A DNA stretch of 64,000 nucleotides from contig NZ_JBHSGI010000016.1 in the NCBI RefSeq assembly GCF_042654245.1, positions 68,897 to 132,896 of the forward strand. The letters are read 5' to 3'. This DNA comes from Seohaeicola_A nanhaiensis. Its GTDB lineage: Bacteria; Pseudomonadota; Alphaproteobacteria; Rhodobacterales; Rhodobacteraceae. Shown one piece after another: positions 7,464 through 15,802 of the stretch; position 1 is the first letter of the stretch, and every line of letters begins with the position of its first letter. The notes beneath the pieces are model-generated. The model was not told the DNA's origin, did no database searches, and saw only the letters and a list, made by a program, of their open reading frames with translations. Made by a program: the position numbers and the translations under genes.

Positions 7464-10400
7464 CTGGCGCCGCCCAGCAGCGCCGCGTTACCGCCCGCAG
7501 CGGTCGTATCGACGCAGACCAGCCGCTCGCCCATCACCCGCGCCACGTCCGGCAGGCCCGGGATCAGCGGCACGATCGGCCCCTTTCGCCGCGACAGTGC
7601 GCCTTCGATGGCGCGCGCGGTGTCGGCATCCCCCCACCAGAGCACGCCGCCGATATCGGCGGTGTCGGTCAGCGCCTCGGGATCGGCAGGATCGGTCGGA
7701 GTGATGGTCCGTCCTCCCAGCGCCTCGACCGCCCGCGCCTGCGCCTGCACCGCCTGTGGCCCGGGGCCCAGGCACAGCAGCGGCGCGCGCGGAACGTAGG
7801 TCAGGCGATTGCTCTCGCCCGTGGGGCCGGGCATCGAGCGCGGCGTGGGGGGCGTTTCGGGCAGGGTCGCGGTGCTGTCCGCCCCCTGCCGGTCGGGGGT
7901 GCAGAAGCGCGGCATGTAGTTCGGCCCGCCCGCTTTCGGCCCGGTGCCCGAGAGCACTTCGCCGCCAAAGGGCTGCGAGCCGACGATGGCGCCGATCTGG
8001 TTGCGGTTGACGTAAATGTTCCCGGCGTGAACCCGCTCGGTCACATGCTGCACCCGGTCGTCGATCCGGGTGTGCAGGCCGAAGGTCAGCCCGTAGCCGG
8101 TGGCATTGATTGCGTCGATGACCCTGTCGAGATCACCCGCCCGGAAGCGCGCGACATGCAGCACCGGGCCAAAGATCTCACGTTCGAGATCGGCGATGCC
8201 GTCGATGCGGATCAGCGTGGGCGCGATGAAGGTGCCGCCCTGCGGCGCGGGCAGTTCCTTGAGCACGCGGCCCTCGTGGCGGGCGATGTCGATATGCGAC
8301 CGGATTCCCGCCTGCGCCTCGGCGTCGATCACCGGGCCGACGTCGGTGGACTGCAGCCAAGGGATGCCCAGTGACAGGGCGTCCATCGCGCCGGCCAGCA
8401 TCCGCAGCACGTCGTCGGCGATGTCCTCCTGCAGGTAGAGGCAGCGCAGCGCCGAGCAACGCTGGCCCGCAGACTGGAAGGCCGACTCGACCACAGCCTG
8501 CACTGCCTGTTCCGGCAGGGCGGTTGAATCGACGATCATCGCGTTCAACCCCCCGGTCTCGGCGATGAGCGGCGTGCCGGGCTCCATGTGCTCGGCCATG
8601 CTGGCGCGGATCTTCAGTGCGGTTTCGGTCGAGCCGGTGAAGGCGACGCCCTTGATCCGCGCATCGGCGGTCAGCGCCGCGCCCACCCGGCCATCGCCGG
8701 GCAGCAGTTGCAGCGCCGAGGCCGGCACCCCGGCCTCGTGCATCAAGCGCACTGCCAGATGGGCGATCAGCGGCGTCTGCTCGGCGGGCTTGGCCAGGAC
8801 GGCGTTGCCGGTCGCCAGCGCGGCGGCGATCTGGCCGGTGAAGATGGCGAGCGGAAAGTTCCAGGGGCTGATGCAGGTGAAGACGCCCGCCGGGTCGCCC
8901 GAGGGAATGTTGGCGGCGTAATAGCGCAGGAAATCCACCGCCTCGCGCAGTTCCGCCACGCAGTCGGGCAGCGATTTCCCCGCCTCCCGGGCGAGGATCG
9001 CGAAGACCTCGCCAAAATGCGCCTCATAAAGGTCGGCGGCGCGGTTCAGCACTGCGGCGCGGTCGGACGCCGGCGCCTGCCAGATTTGCGCGGCCTCAAG
9101 CGCCGTGGCGATATCGGCGGTCGAGGCGGCGGCAACGGTGCCCGGGCGGTCGGCGGAATCGGCGGGGTTGGTCACCGGTTCCTCCCGCTCTGGCGCAGCA
9201 GCTCCCGCGATGAGGGGCCCGGCGCTCCACGTCGCCGTCCTGAACGGCGCGCGTGCGTCCTCGATCCGGTGCAGGGTCGGCGCATGGCTCAGGTCGAACC
9301 CCTCCGAGTTCCGACGCTCTGGCGCGAAAAGGTCCGCCCCCGTCCGCAGCCGTCTGCCTTCTGTGCCGGCAAGCGTGTCCCACGGATCGGCCGCGACGGC
9401 CTCGGGCGGCACCGCCGTATCGACGATCTGATTGACGAAGGACGAATTCGCCCCGTTCTCCAGCAGCCGCCGCACCAGATAGGCCAGCAGGTCGCGGTGC
9501 GCGCCCACCGGCGCATAGATCCGGCAGCGCGTCTTGTTCTGCTCCATCACCAGCCGGTGCAGCGTCTCGCCCATGCCATGCAGGCGCTGGAACTCGAACG
9601 GCTGGCCGTCCCGCGCCATATGCAGGATGGCGCTGACCGTATGGGCGTTGTGCGTGGCGAACTGGGGGTAGATCCGATCGGTCATCGACAGCAGCTTGCG
9701 CGCGTTGGCGATATAGGAAATGTCGGTCGCGGCCTTGCGGGTGAAGACGGGAAAGCCATCCATTCCCATGACCTGTGCGCGCTTGACCTCGGTGTCCCAA
9801 TAGGCGCCCTTCACCAGCCGCACCATCAGCTTGCGGTCGTGCCGCACCGCCATGTCGTAGAGCGTGTCGATCACCAGACCGGCGCGTGGACCGTAGGCCT
9901 GAACCACCACGCCGAAGCCATTCCAACCAGACAGGCTCTCCTCGGCCAGTACCGCCTCGATCACCTCGAGCGACAGCGCCAGGCGATCCGCCTCTTCCGC
10001 GTCGACGTTCAGCCCCATGCCGGCCGATTTCGCCAGCAGGGCCAACGAGCGCAGACGCGGCACCAGATCGCGCAACACCCGCGCCTCCTGCGCCACCTCA
10101 TAGCGCGGGTGCAGGGCCGAAAGCTTGACCGAGATGCCGGGGTTGGCACGGATGTCGTCATAGGTGCAGGCCTCGGCAATGGCCGAGATCGCGCGGGAAT
10201 AGCTGAGGTGATAGCGCGATGCATCGGCCTCGGTGCGGGCGGCCTCGCCCAGCATGTCGTAGGAATAGGTGAACCCCTTGGCCTCCATCGCCGCCGCGCG
10301 CTTCATCGCGGCGCCGATGTTCTCGCCCAGAACGAACTGGCGGCCCATTTCGCGCATCGCGCGGCTGACGGCGGTGCGGATCACCGGTTCGCCCAGCCGC

Positions 10401-10840
10401 TTGATCGCGCCGCGCAGCGCCTGCGCCGGGCCGGGGCGGTCGTCGTCCAGCACCTTGCCGGTCAGCATCAGCGCCCAGGTCGAGGCATTGACCAGCGGCG
10501 AGGCGGAGTGGCCAAGGTGCCGCCCCCAGTCGGACGGGGCGATCTTGTCCTCGATCAGCGCGTCGATGGTGTCGGCGTCCGGCACCCGGAGCAGCGCCTC
10601 GGCCAGGCACATCAGCGCAATGCCCTCGTCGGTCGACAGGCCGTATTCAGCCAGGAAGACTTCCATCAGCCCCGGCGAGGTCTGGGCGCGTATCGCGCGA
10701 ACCAGTGCCGCACCCTCTGCGCTGATCGCGGCGCGATCCTCGGGTGTAAGGGCGGCGGCAAGGGTCAGCGCCTCGAGAACGGCGGCCTCGTTCTGGTATT
10801 TGCCGCTGTCGATGTGGGTGCGCAACGTCGCTTGGGGCAT
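7460..10840 (-). CDS. putA: bifunctional proline dehydrogenase / P5C dehydrogenase PutA
   Basis: PutA oxidises proline to glutamate in two steps and feeds electrons to the quinone pool. The 1126-residue protein carries the FAD-dependent proline dehydrogenase barrel in its first half (for example YDMLGEAARTEADA and ARDGQPFEFQRLHGMGE) and an aldehyde dehydrogenase domain in the second half (SPWNFPLAIFTGQIAAALA, FTGSTETA, catalytic Cys in SAGQRCSALR), then the usual C-terminal domain. It lacks the N-terminal ribbon-helix-helix DNA-binding domain of enteric PutA, so it should not autoregulate; the divergent putR fills that role. The start ATG (10838-10840) has GGAGA six bases upstream; a longer reading toward 11047 overlaps putR and is not used. 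Confidence 0.95.
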   Translation of the reverse strand: MPQATLRTHIDSGKYQNEAAVLEALTLAAALTPEDRAAISAEGAALVRAIRAQTSPGLMEVFLAEYGLSTDEGIALMCLAEALLRVPDADTIDALIEDKIAPSDWGRHLGHSASPLVNASTWALMLTGKVLDDDRPGPAQALRGAIKRLGEPVIRTAVSRAMREMGRQFVLGENIGAAMKRAAAMEAKGFTYSYDMLGEAARTEADASRYHLSYSRAISAIAEACTYDDIRANPGISVKLSALHPRYEVAQEARVLRDLVPRLRSLALLAKSAGMGLNVDAEEADRLALSLEVIEAVLAEESLSGWNGFGVVVQAYGPRAGLVIDTLYDMAVRHDRKLMVRLVKGAYWDTEVKRAQVMGMDGFPVFTRKAATDISYIANARKLLSMTDRIYPQFATHNAHTVSAILHMARDGQPFEFQRLHGMGETLHRLVMEQNKTRCRIYAPVGAHRDLLAYLVRRLLENGANSSFVNQIVDTAVPPEAVAADPWDTLAGTEGRRLRTGADLFAPERRNSEGFDLSHAPTLHRIEDARAPFRTATWSAGPLIAGAAAPEREEPVTNPADSADRPGTVAAASTADIATALEAAQIWQAPASDRAAVLNRAADLYEAHFGEVFAILAREAGKSLPDCVAELREAVDFLRYYAANIPSGDPAGVFTCISPWNFPLAIFTGQIAAALATGNAVLAKPAEQTPLIAHLAVRLMHEAGVPASALQLLPGDGRVGAALTADARIKGVAFTGSTETALKIRASMAEHMEPGTPLIAETGGLNAMIVDSTALPEQAVQAVVESAFQSAGQRCSALRCLYLQEDIADDVLRMLAGAMDALSLGIPWLQSTDVGPVIDAEAQAGIRSHIDIARHEGRVLKELPAPQGGTFIAPTLIRIDGIADLEREIFGPVLHVARFRAGDLDRVIDAINATGYGLTFGLHTRIDDRVQHVTERVHAGNIYVNRNQIGAIVGSQPFGGEVLSGTGPKAGGPNYMPRFCTPDRQGADSTATLPETPPTPRSMPGPTGESNRLTYVPRAPLLCLGPGPQAVQAQARAVEALGGRTITPTDPADPEALTDTADIGGVLWWGDADTARAIEGALSRRKGPIVPLIPGLPDVARVMGERLVCVDTTAAGGNAALLGGAS

Positions 10841-10943
10841 ATCGGTGTCTCCGGTCGTTACGCTCTCTATACCCGCAAACCTGCGGGACATTCGCCGGAT
10901 TTCTGTTAGCTTGCGGGCGAAACGACCGATTTCAGGGGGAAAG
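10841..10943. promoter_or_regulatory. putA/putR divergent promoter region with nested inverted repeats
   Basis: This 103-bp intergenic region contains an 8-bp perfect inverted repeat, CGGTCGTT at 10852-10859 and AACGACCG at 10921-10928. Inside it lies a second one, CCCGCA-N4-TGCGGG at 10872-10887. Lrp-family proteins bind such dyads as dimers or octamers. In Rhodobacter capsulatus the Lrp-type PutR activates putA from a divergent promoter, so these are candidate PutR sites. No footprint information is available from sequence. Confidence 0.5.
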
Positions 10944-11435
10944 ATGGTGCAAAACGACTGGCCGCACCTCGACCGTTTCGACCGGCTGATTCTGGCGGTG
11001 ATCGCCAGCGATGGGCGCATCTCGGTCGCCGACCTCGCGCGGCGCATCGGGCTGTCGAAATCCCCGACGCAGGCGCGGCTGAGGCGCCTGGAGTCCGAGG
11101 GGGTGATCCAGGGCTATCGCGCCCTGATCGACCCGATCCGCCTGGGGCTGGATCACGTCGCCTTTGTCGAGGTGAGGCTCTCCGACACGCGCGAGGCGGC
11201 GTTGTCAGCCTTCAACGCGGCGGTGACCCGGATCGGCGAAATCGAACAGGTGCATCTGATCGCGGGCAACTTCGATTATCTCATGAAGATCCGCACCCGC
11301 AGCATGAGCGAATATCGCGCGGTTCTGGCCGAAAAGATCTCGACCCTGCCGCATGTGGCCAGCACCTCGACCTACGTCGCCATGCAGGCGGTCAAGGAAG
11401 ACGGGCCGCTCGGGCCGCTCGAAGAAGTGACTTGA
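10944..11435 (+). CDS. putR: Lrp/AsnC-family regulator PutR
   Basis: This 163-residue protein has an N-terminal helix-turn-helix (about 10-55: FDRLILAVIASDGRISVADLARRIGLSKS, broken here only by my quotation of neighbouring parts) and a C-terminal RAM/AsnC ligand-binding domain (about 75-150). Its position directly divergent from putA and its family match PutR of Rhodobacter, a proline-responsive activator of putA. The start ATG at 10944 follows AGGGGGA; an earlier open frame reaching far into putA is ignored. The regulatory role is established for the relative, inferred here. Confidence 0.9.
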   Translation: MVQNDWPHLDRFDRLILAVIASDGRISVADLARRIGLSKSPTQARLRRLESEGVIQGYRALIDPIRLGLDHVAFVEVRLSDTREAALSAFNAAVTRIGEIEQVHLIAGNFDYLMKIRTRSMSEYRAVLAEKISTLPHVASTSTYVAMQAVKEDGPLGPLEEVT

Positions 11436-11466
11436 CTGAATCCGGGCGAGTGGCAGCATTCGGCGC

Positions 11467-12024
11467 ATGCGACACCTTCTGATCCCCCTGCTGTTCCTGC
11501 CCGCCGCCGCGCTGGCCGAGGGCTGCCCCGTGGCGCCGGACCACCGGGCCGAGGTCGATGCGCTGATTTCCGAGGCGCAGGTGGCGCCGACCGAGATGGC
11601 AGGGCGCGAGGTGGGCAACCGGATGTGGCTGCTTTGGACCGATGCGCCGGACGAGCCGGCACAATCTCTGCTGGACGAGGGGATGCAAAAGCTGCGCGGG
11701 GCGGATTATCTCGGCGCACTCGACGATCTGAACCGGCTGATCGAGTATTGCCCGGACTATGCCGAGGGCTATAACCAGCGCGCCTTCGCATATTACCTGA
11801 TGCAACGCTTCGCGCCGGCGCTGGAGGATCTGGACCGCGCGATTGATCTGTCTCCGAACCATGTCGCCGCTCTGTCGGGCCGCGCGCTCACGCTGATGGG
11901 GCTTGGCCGCACGGACGAGGCGGCGCGCGCGCTGGCCCGCGCACTGGAGCTGAACCCCTGGCTGTCGGAACGCTCGCTGGCCGCGCCGGGCGGGCCACTG
12001 GCGCCAAAGGGCAAAGATATCTGA
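11467..12024 (+). CDS. secreted tetratricopeptide-repeat protein
   Basis: The 185-residue protein starts with a clear signal peptide (MRHLLIPLLFLPAAALAEG, cleavage after ALA) and carries at least two TPR units between about residues 68 and 165, including GALDDLNRLIEYCPDYAEGY, and then ALEDLDRAIDLSPNH and AARALARALELNPW. It is therefore a periplasmic helical-repeat adaptor with no enzyme motif. It begins 31 bp after putR on the same strand and is followed 107 bp later by the split tRNA gene. Its partner is unknown. Confidence 0.8.
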   Translation: MRHLLIPLLFLPAAALAEGCPVAPDHRAEVDALISEAQVAPTEMAGREVGNRMWLLWTDAPDEPAQSLLDEGMQKLRGADYLGALDDLNRLIEYCPDYAEGYNQRAFAYYLMQRFAPALEDLDRAIDLSPNHVAALSGRALTLMGLGRTDEAARALARALELNPWLSERSLAAPGGPLAPKGKDI

Positions 12025-12131
12025 CGGGGCAATTTCCATTGTCGGAGCACAGACCGAAATCCGCGCCAGATTTCGGCGGGCCCTGACTTGAGTTGCGCGG
12101 GCTGTGTTGTTATCGCTTCCTTGGTGGCGGC

Positions 12132-12435
12132 GCGGACGTGGCGAAACCGGTAGACGCAGCAGACTTTGATTTGGAGTGCCCGGGGGGAAACCCCAGGTGC
12201 AGAACCGCTCAAATTCGGGGAAAGCTCTGGGGGTGACCCCGTGCCAATCCCGAGCCAAGCCCCCAAGGGGGGAAGGTGTAGAGACTAGACGGGCGGCGCC
12301 TAACGCCTTCGGGCCATGGTGAAGGGATAGTCCAGCCCACGAACGTCCCGGTCCGGGGCGGCGGCGAAAGCCGAAGTGGGATGAAAATCTGTTTCCCGTA
12401 TGGGAGTGCGGGTTCGATTCCCGCCGTCCGCACCA
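12132..12435 (+). tRNA. tRNA-Leu(UAA), interrupted by a group I intron
   Basis: The two exons are 12132-12166 and 12384-12435. Acceptor strands GCGGACG (12132-12138) and CGTCCGC (12425-12431) pair perfectly. The anticodon stem is GCAGA (12159-12163) with TCTGT (12388-12392). The spliced loop is CTT joined to AAAA, giving anticodon UAA at U34-A35-A36. A class II variable arm (TCCC/GGGA stem) and a T arm (GCGGG, TTCGATT loop, CCCGC) follow, and CCA is encoded (12433-12435). The intron lies between U34 and A35, exactly where cyanobacterial and plastid tRNA-Leu(UAA) introns sit. Without splicing the tRNA cannot form, so splicing is needed unless another tRNA-Leu reads UUA. Confidence 0.93.
12167..12383 (+). 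ncRNA. group I self-splicing intron (217 nt) in tRNA-Leu(UAA)
   Basis: The 5' exon ends in U34 and the intron ends in G (12383), both group I rules. P1 can form between exon ACTT (12163-12166) and intron GAGT (12174-12177), which places the required U-G wobble at the splice site. Core elements are visible: a P4-P6 stretch with CAAATTCGGGGAAAGC and CCAATCCCGAGCCAAGCC, which resembles cyanobacterial tRNA-Leu introns, and P7 strands GACTA (12283-12287) and TAGTC (12328-12332). A P8 hairpin (GGCG/CGCC) lies between them and a GAAA-capped hairpin at 12362-12373 precedes the 3' site. No homing endonuclease is encoded. It most resembles subgroup IC3. Confidence 0.9.
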
Positions 12436-12459
12436 TTTTCATTTGGCCTGCCGCCGGCG

Positions 12460-13644
12460 TCACGCGCGGGCAGGCCAGAGGGCAAGCGCCGCCACCGTGC
12501 CGATCACCGCCAGAGCGGACATGGCCAGAAAGGTCGCGCCCATCCCGAATGCCGCGCCCAGGCTTCCGGCCAGCGGATAGGTGAGCAGCCAGCAGGCGTG
12601 GCTGAGGGCGAACTGCGCGGCGAAAAGCGCGGGGCGGTCCTCGGATGGGGCCGAGCGGCGCAGCAGCCGGCCGCCGGGCGTCAGGGCCAGGCCATAGCCG
12701 AAGCCCGTCACAGCCCAGAGCGCCATCAGCCCGGCCAGCGAGGCGACGAACGGACCCGCTGCCATCGCGAGCGCCGCCAGGACCGCCCCGGACAGCATCG
12801 CCGGACGGTCGCGCAGGTGATCGAGCAGGCGCGGCAGCGCCAGCGCCGCGGCCATCGAGCCGCCACCAAAGGCCGCCAGCGCGAGGGCTACGTCGGTTTC
12901 GCCAAGGCCGAGGGTCGACTTGACCAGCACGACGGTATTCACCAGCACCATGGCGCTCGGCGCCGCCGCAGCAAAGGTGATGGCCAGCAACCCGCGCAAC
13001 CGGGGCGTGGCAAGATACAGTCTGATACCGCGGGTGGTCCGGTCCCAGATTCCGCGTCCTGAAGGATGGCCTGCAGCGGGCAGATTCGCGCTTGCCACCA
13101 GCGCCGCCGCCCCGACGAAGCCGATGACGGTGCCAACGAACAGCACCGGAAAGCCGACCACGGTCAGCAGCGCGGCCGCCAGCATCGGCGAGATCAGGTT
13201 TTCCAGGTCATAGGCCAGCCGCGACAGCGACAGCGCGCGTGTATAGTCACCCTCGTCGGGCAAAATGTCGGGAATGGTGGCCTGAAAGGCCGGGGTGAAT
13301 CCGGCCGAAGCGGCCTGCAGCAGAAAGATCAGCAGGTAGATCTGCCAGACCTCAGAGACAAAGGGCAACATCAACGCGACGGCGGCGCGGATCAGGTCGA
13401 GTCCGACCAGCAGGGCGCGGCGTGGGAGATGGGTGGCCAGAGCGGCGGCGACGGGGGAGAGCGTGACATAGGCGATCATCTTGATCGCCAGCGCCGTGCC
13501 CAGCACCTGACCGGCATCTGCCCCGGCAATCTGCCAGGCCAGCAGACCCAGCGCGACAGTGGCCAGACCCGTCCCGGTCAGCGCGATGACCTGCGCGGCG
13601 AAGAGATGGCGCCAGGTTCGATTGGTGAAAAGCGTGCCGAGCAT
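12460..13644 (-). CDS. MFS transporter (EntS-like MFS_3 type)
   Basis: This 394-residue integral membrane protein has about 11-12 hydrophobic segments and the layout of the MFS_3 (enterobactin exporter EntS-like) branch, with FAAQVIALTGTGLATVALGL in the first helix and GFTPAFQATIPDILP after helix 4. Such proteins export siderophores or drugs using the proton gradient; the substrate here cannot be told. It converges on the split tRNA-Leu gene, ending 24 bp after it. A hairpin follows the degP-like gene behind its start, so it has its own promoter between 13645 and 13699. Confidence 0.85.
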   Translation of the reverse strand: MLGTLFTNRTWRHLFAAQVIALTGTGLATVALGLLAWQIAGADAGQVLGTALAIKMIAYVTLSPVAAALATHLPRRALLVGLDLIRAAVALMLPFVSEVWQIYLLIFLLQAASAGFTPAFQATIPDILPDEGDYTRALSLSRLAYDLENLISPMLAAALLTVVGFPVLFVGTVIGFVGAAALVASANLPAAGHPSGRGIWDRTTRGIRLYLATPRLRGLLAITFAAAAPSAMVLVNTVVLVKSTLGLGETDVALALAAFGGGSMAAALALPRLLDHLRDRPAMLSGAVLAALAMAAGPFVASLAGLMALWAVTGFGYGLALTPGGRLLRRSAPSEDRPALFAAQFALSHACWLLTYPLAGSLGAAFGMGATFLAMSALAVIGTVAALALWPARA

Positions 13645-13699
13645 CGTGGCGCGAAACTAGCGTGACGCCGGTCGCGGCGTCGATAGCCTTATCATAAGT

Positions 13700-13731
13700 C
13701 CGGCGGCGAAGGGGATGCCCTCCGCCGCCGG
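13700..13731 (-). terminator. GC-rich hairpin after the HtrA-type protease gene
   Basis: CCGGCGGCG (13700-13708) pairs perfectly with CGCCGCCGG (13723-13731), with a further GGG/CCC pairing inside the loop. It lies 57 bp after the stop of the protease gene and before the MFS gene on the same strand. There is no clear T-run after it, so its role as a terminator is moderate inference. Confidence 0.4.
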
Positions 13732-13788
13732 TTCCGGCCCCGCGCGCCCGCCCATGGGGTCCGGTCGGACGCACTCTGCCTTGGGGGG

Positions 13789-14937
13789 TCAGGCCGGATC
13801 GGCCGGGCGCTCGCCCAGCGTGACCTTGGTCTCGCTGGACTTGCCGCCGTGCAGCAGGCCGAGGGTCACCTCGCTGCCCGGTGCGGCCGTGGCGATCAGC
13901 CGGGTCAGATCCCGCGGCTCGACCACCGGTTTGCCGTCGACGCTGGTCACGATGTCGCCGCGGGCCAGCCCGGCCTTGGCGGCCGGCGTGTCGCTGGTGA
14001 CCTCCGTGATCAGCACGCCGCTGGCCTTGTCCATACCCAGGGCGGCGGCGATGTCGTCGCTGACCGGCTGGATGTGGACGCCAAGCCAGCCGCGCTCGAC
14101 CTTGCCGTCGCCTTCGAGGTCGGCGATCACCCGCTGCGCGGTATCGGCCGGCACGGCAAAGCCAATCCCGACCGAACCGCCGGTGGGCGAGAAGATCGCC
14201 GTATTGATCCCGACCACGTCACCCGAGGCGTTGAACAGAGGCCCGCCCGAGTTGCCCTTGTTGATGGCCGCGTCGGTCTGGATGTAGTTGTCGAACGGTC
14301 CCGAGCGGATGTCGCGGCCCAGTGCCGACACGATCCCCGAGGTCACGGTGTTGCCGAGGCCGAAGGGGCTGCCGATGGCCACCACGCCCTCGCCCACGCG
14401 AAGCGTGTCGGACGAGCCGAAGCTGACGGTCGGCAGGTCCTTGGCATCGGCCTGGATCAGCGCGATATCGGTCGCCGGGTCCGACCCGATCACCTTGGCA
14501 TCGACCTTGCGGCCGTCCGCCAGCGTGACGGTGACCTTGTCGGCACCTTCGACCACATGGGCGTTGGTGACGATCTTCCCATCCGCGTTGATGACGAAAC
14601 CGGTGCCGACACCGCTCATTTCAGGCGCTGGGCCGTCCTGGCCTCCGGGCATCCCCGGCAGGCCGAACTGCTCGAAGAAATGCTCGAAGGGCGAGCCCGG
14701 CGGGATCGCCTGACCGTTGGCAGGCTGAATCTGGGCCTTCTTGGTGACCTCGATCAGAACCACGGCCGGGGCCACCTTGGCCACCAGATCGGCATAGTCG
14801 GTCTGCAGTTGGGCCACCGAAGCGATGGCGGGCGAGCTCAGGACGGGGGCCAGAGTGCCCATTGCGGTGGCACCCATCAGGGCCGCGACCACCAGCGACG
14901 TGACGCGGCGCGGTTTCTGCATTGCGCGGTCTTGCAT
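13789..14937 (-). CDS. HtrA/DegP-type serine protease with one PDZ domain
   Basis: This periplasmic quality-control protease has a signal peptide (hydrophobic core about 12-38) and a trypsin-like domain with the triad His127 (TNAHVVEG), Asp157 (TDIALI) and Ser230 (GNSGGPL). A PDZ domain follows (about 270-365, with GWLGVHIQPV and GVLITEVTSDTPAAKAGL). At 382 residues it has only one clear PDZ, shorter than classical two-PDZ DegP. It also has the Q-linker rich in Pro/Gly after residue 70 that forms the LA loop. The start ATG (14935-14937) has AAGGAGA seven bases upstream. It is divergent from an OmpR-type two-component system, suggesting envelope-stress control of the protease by that system. 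Confidence 0.92.
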   Translation of the reverse strand: MQDRAMQKPRRVTSLVVAALMGATAMGTLAPVLSSPAIASVAQLQTDYADLVAKVAPAVVLIEVTKKAQIQPANGQAIPPGSPFEHFFEQFGLPGMPGGQDGPAPEMSGVGTGFVINADGKIVTNAHVVEGADKVTVTLADGRKVDAKVIGSDPATDIALIQADAKDLPTVSFGSSDTLRVGEGVVAIGSPFGLGNTVTSGIVSALGRDIRSGPFDNYIQTDAAINKGNSGGPLFNASGDVVGINTAIFSPTGGSVGIGFAVPADTAQRVIADLEGDGKVERGWLGVHIQPVSDDIAAALGMDKASGVLITEVTSDTPAAKAGLARGDIVTSVDGKPVVEPRDLTRLIATAAPGSEVTLGLLHGGKSSETKVTLGERPADPA

Positions 14938-15004
14938 CTGTTGTCTCCTTGTTCACTGCCCGGCGCCATTTGGCCGGGGACGATGCCAATCTGGAGGCGC
15001 CACC

Positions 15005-15060
15005 TGTCAGCCAAAGCGCAGGGAGGTTGCAGATTTGTCAGGCTTCTCACATTGCTGTCA
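15005..15060 (+). promoter_or_regulatory. three TGTCA repeats between protease and two-component genes
   Basis: TGTCA occurs at 15005-15009, 15036-15040 and 15056-15060, with start-to-start distances of 31 and 20 bases, close to three and two helical turns. OmpR-family regulators bind direct repeats on one DNA face, so these are candidate sites for the adjacent response regulator in this divergent promoter region. The motif is short and could be chance. Confidence 0.3.
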
Positions 15061-15127
15061 TGAGGCGTGACCGGGCGTGCGATCTGTCCTAGATCGGCGG
15101 CGTGCTGAACAGGCCGGGGGCCGCGAC

Positions 15128-15799
15128 ATGAAACTTCTGCTGATCGAGGATGACGCCGATACGGCCGCCTATGTGATCAAGGGACTGCGCGAGGAGGGCC
15201 ATGTCGTCGACCATCTGGCCGACGGGCGCGACGCGCTCGCCCAGGCGATGCAGGGCGCCTACGACCTGCTGATCGTCGACCGGATGTTGCCGGGGCTCGA
15301 CGGGCTGTCGCTGGTGCGGGCGCTGCGCTCGGCCAAGGTCGTGGCGCCGGTGATCTTCCTGACGGCCGTAGGCGGCGTGGACGACCGGATCGAGGGCCTG
15401 CAGGCCGGAGCGGACGACTATCTGACCAAGCCCTTCGCCTTTGGCGAGCTGTCGGCACGCATCGCCGCGCTGGCCCGCCGGGCGCCGCAGGCGCTGCCCG
15501 AGACGGTGCTGACGGCGGGCGATCTGAAGATGGACCTGATCACCCGCCGGGTGACGCGCGACGGGCAGGAAATCGACCTCCTGCCGCGGGAATTCCAGCT
15601 GCTGGAGCATCTGCTGCGCCGCAAGGGGCGGGTGCAGACGCGCACCATGCTGCTGGAAGCGGTCTGGGACCTGAACTTCGATCCGCAGACGAATGTGGTG
15701 GAGACGCATATCAGCCGCCTGCGCGCCAAGGTCGACAAACCCTTCGAGCGCGAATTGATCCGCACCGTGCGCGGCGCCGGCTACCGGATCGAGGGCTGA
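15128..15799 (+). CDS. OmpR-family response regulator
   Basis: The 223-residue protein has a receiver domain (1-115) with acidic pocket Glu7-Asp8-Asp9, phosphoacceptor Asp51 in LLIVDRMLPGLDG and Lys near TKPFAFGE, and a winged-helix DNA-binding domain (about 128-220, with DLITRRVTRDGQEIDLLPRE and ETHISRLRAKVDKPF, RTVRGAGYRI). The start is the ATG at 15128, which begins the receiver fold; an earlier ATG adds an unlikely 17-residue leader. The sensor kinase follows after 3 bp and the HtrA-type protease is divergent, so control of that protease is plausible. Confidence 0.93.
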   Translation: MKLLLIEDDADTAAYVIKGLREEGHVVDHLADGRDALAQAMQGAYDLLIVDRMLPGLDGLSLVRALRSAKVVAPVIFLTAVGGVDDRIEGLQAGADDYLTKPFAFGELSARIAALARRAPQALPETVLTAGDLKMDLITRRVTRDGQEIDLLPREFQLLEHLLRRKGRVQTRTMLLEAVWDLNFDPQTNVVETHISRLRAKVDKPFERELIRTVRGAGYRIEG

Positions 15800-15802
15800 G
15801 GG

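Noticed and set aside
12445..12476. Inverted repeat GGCCTGCC / GGCAGGCC after the tRNA-Leu gene as a terminator
   Set aside because: The loop is 16 bases, it overlaps the end of the MFS coding region, and no T-run follows on either strand.
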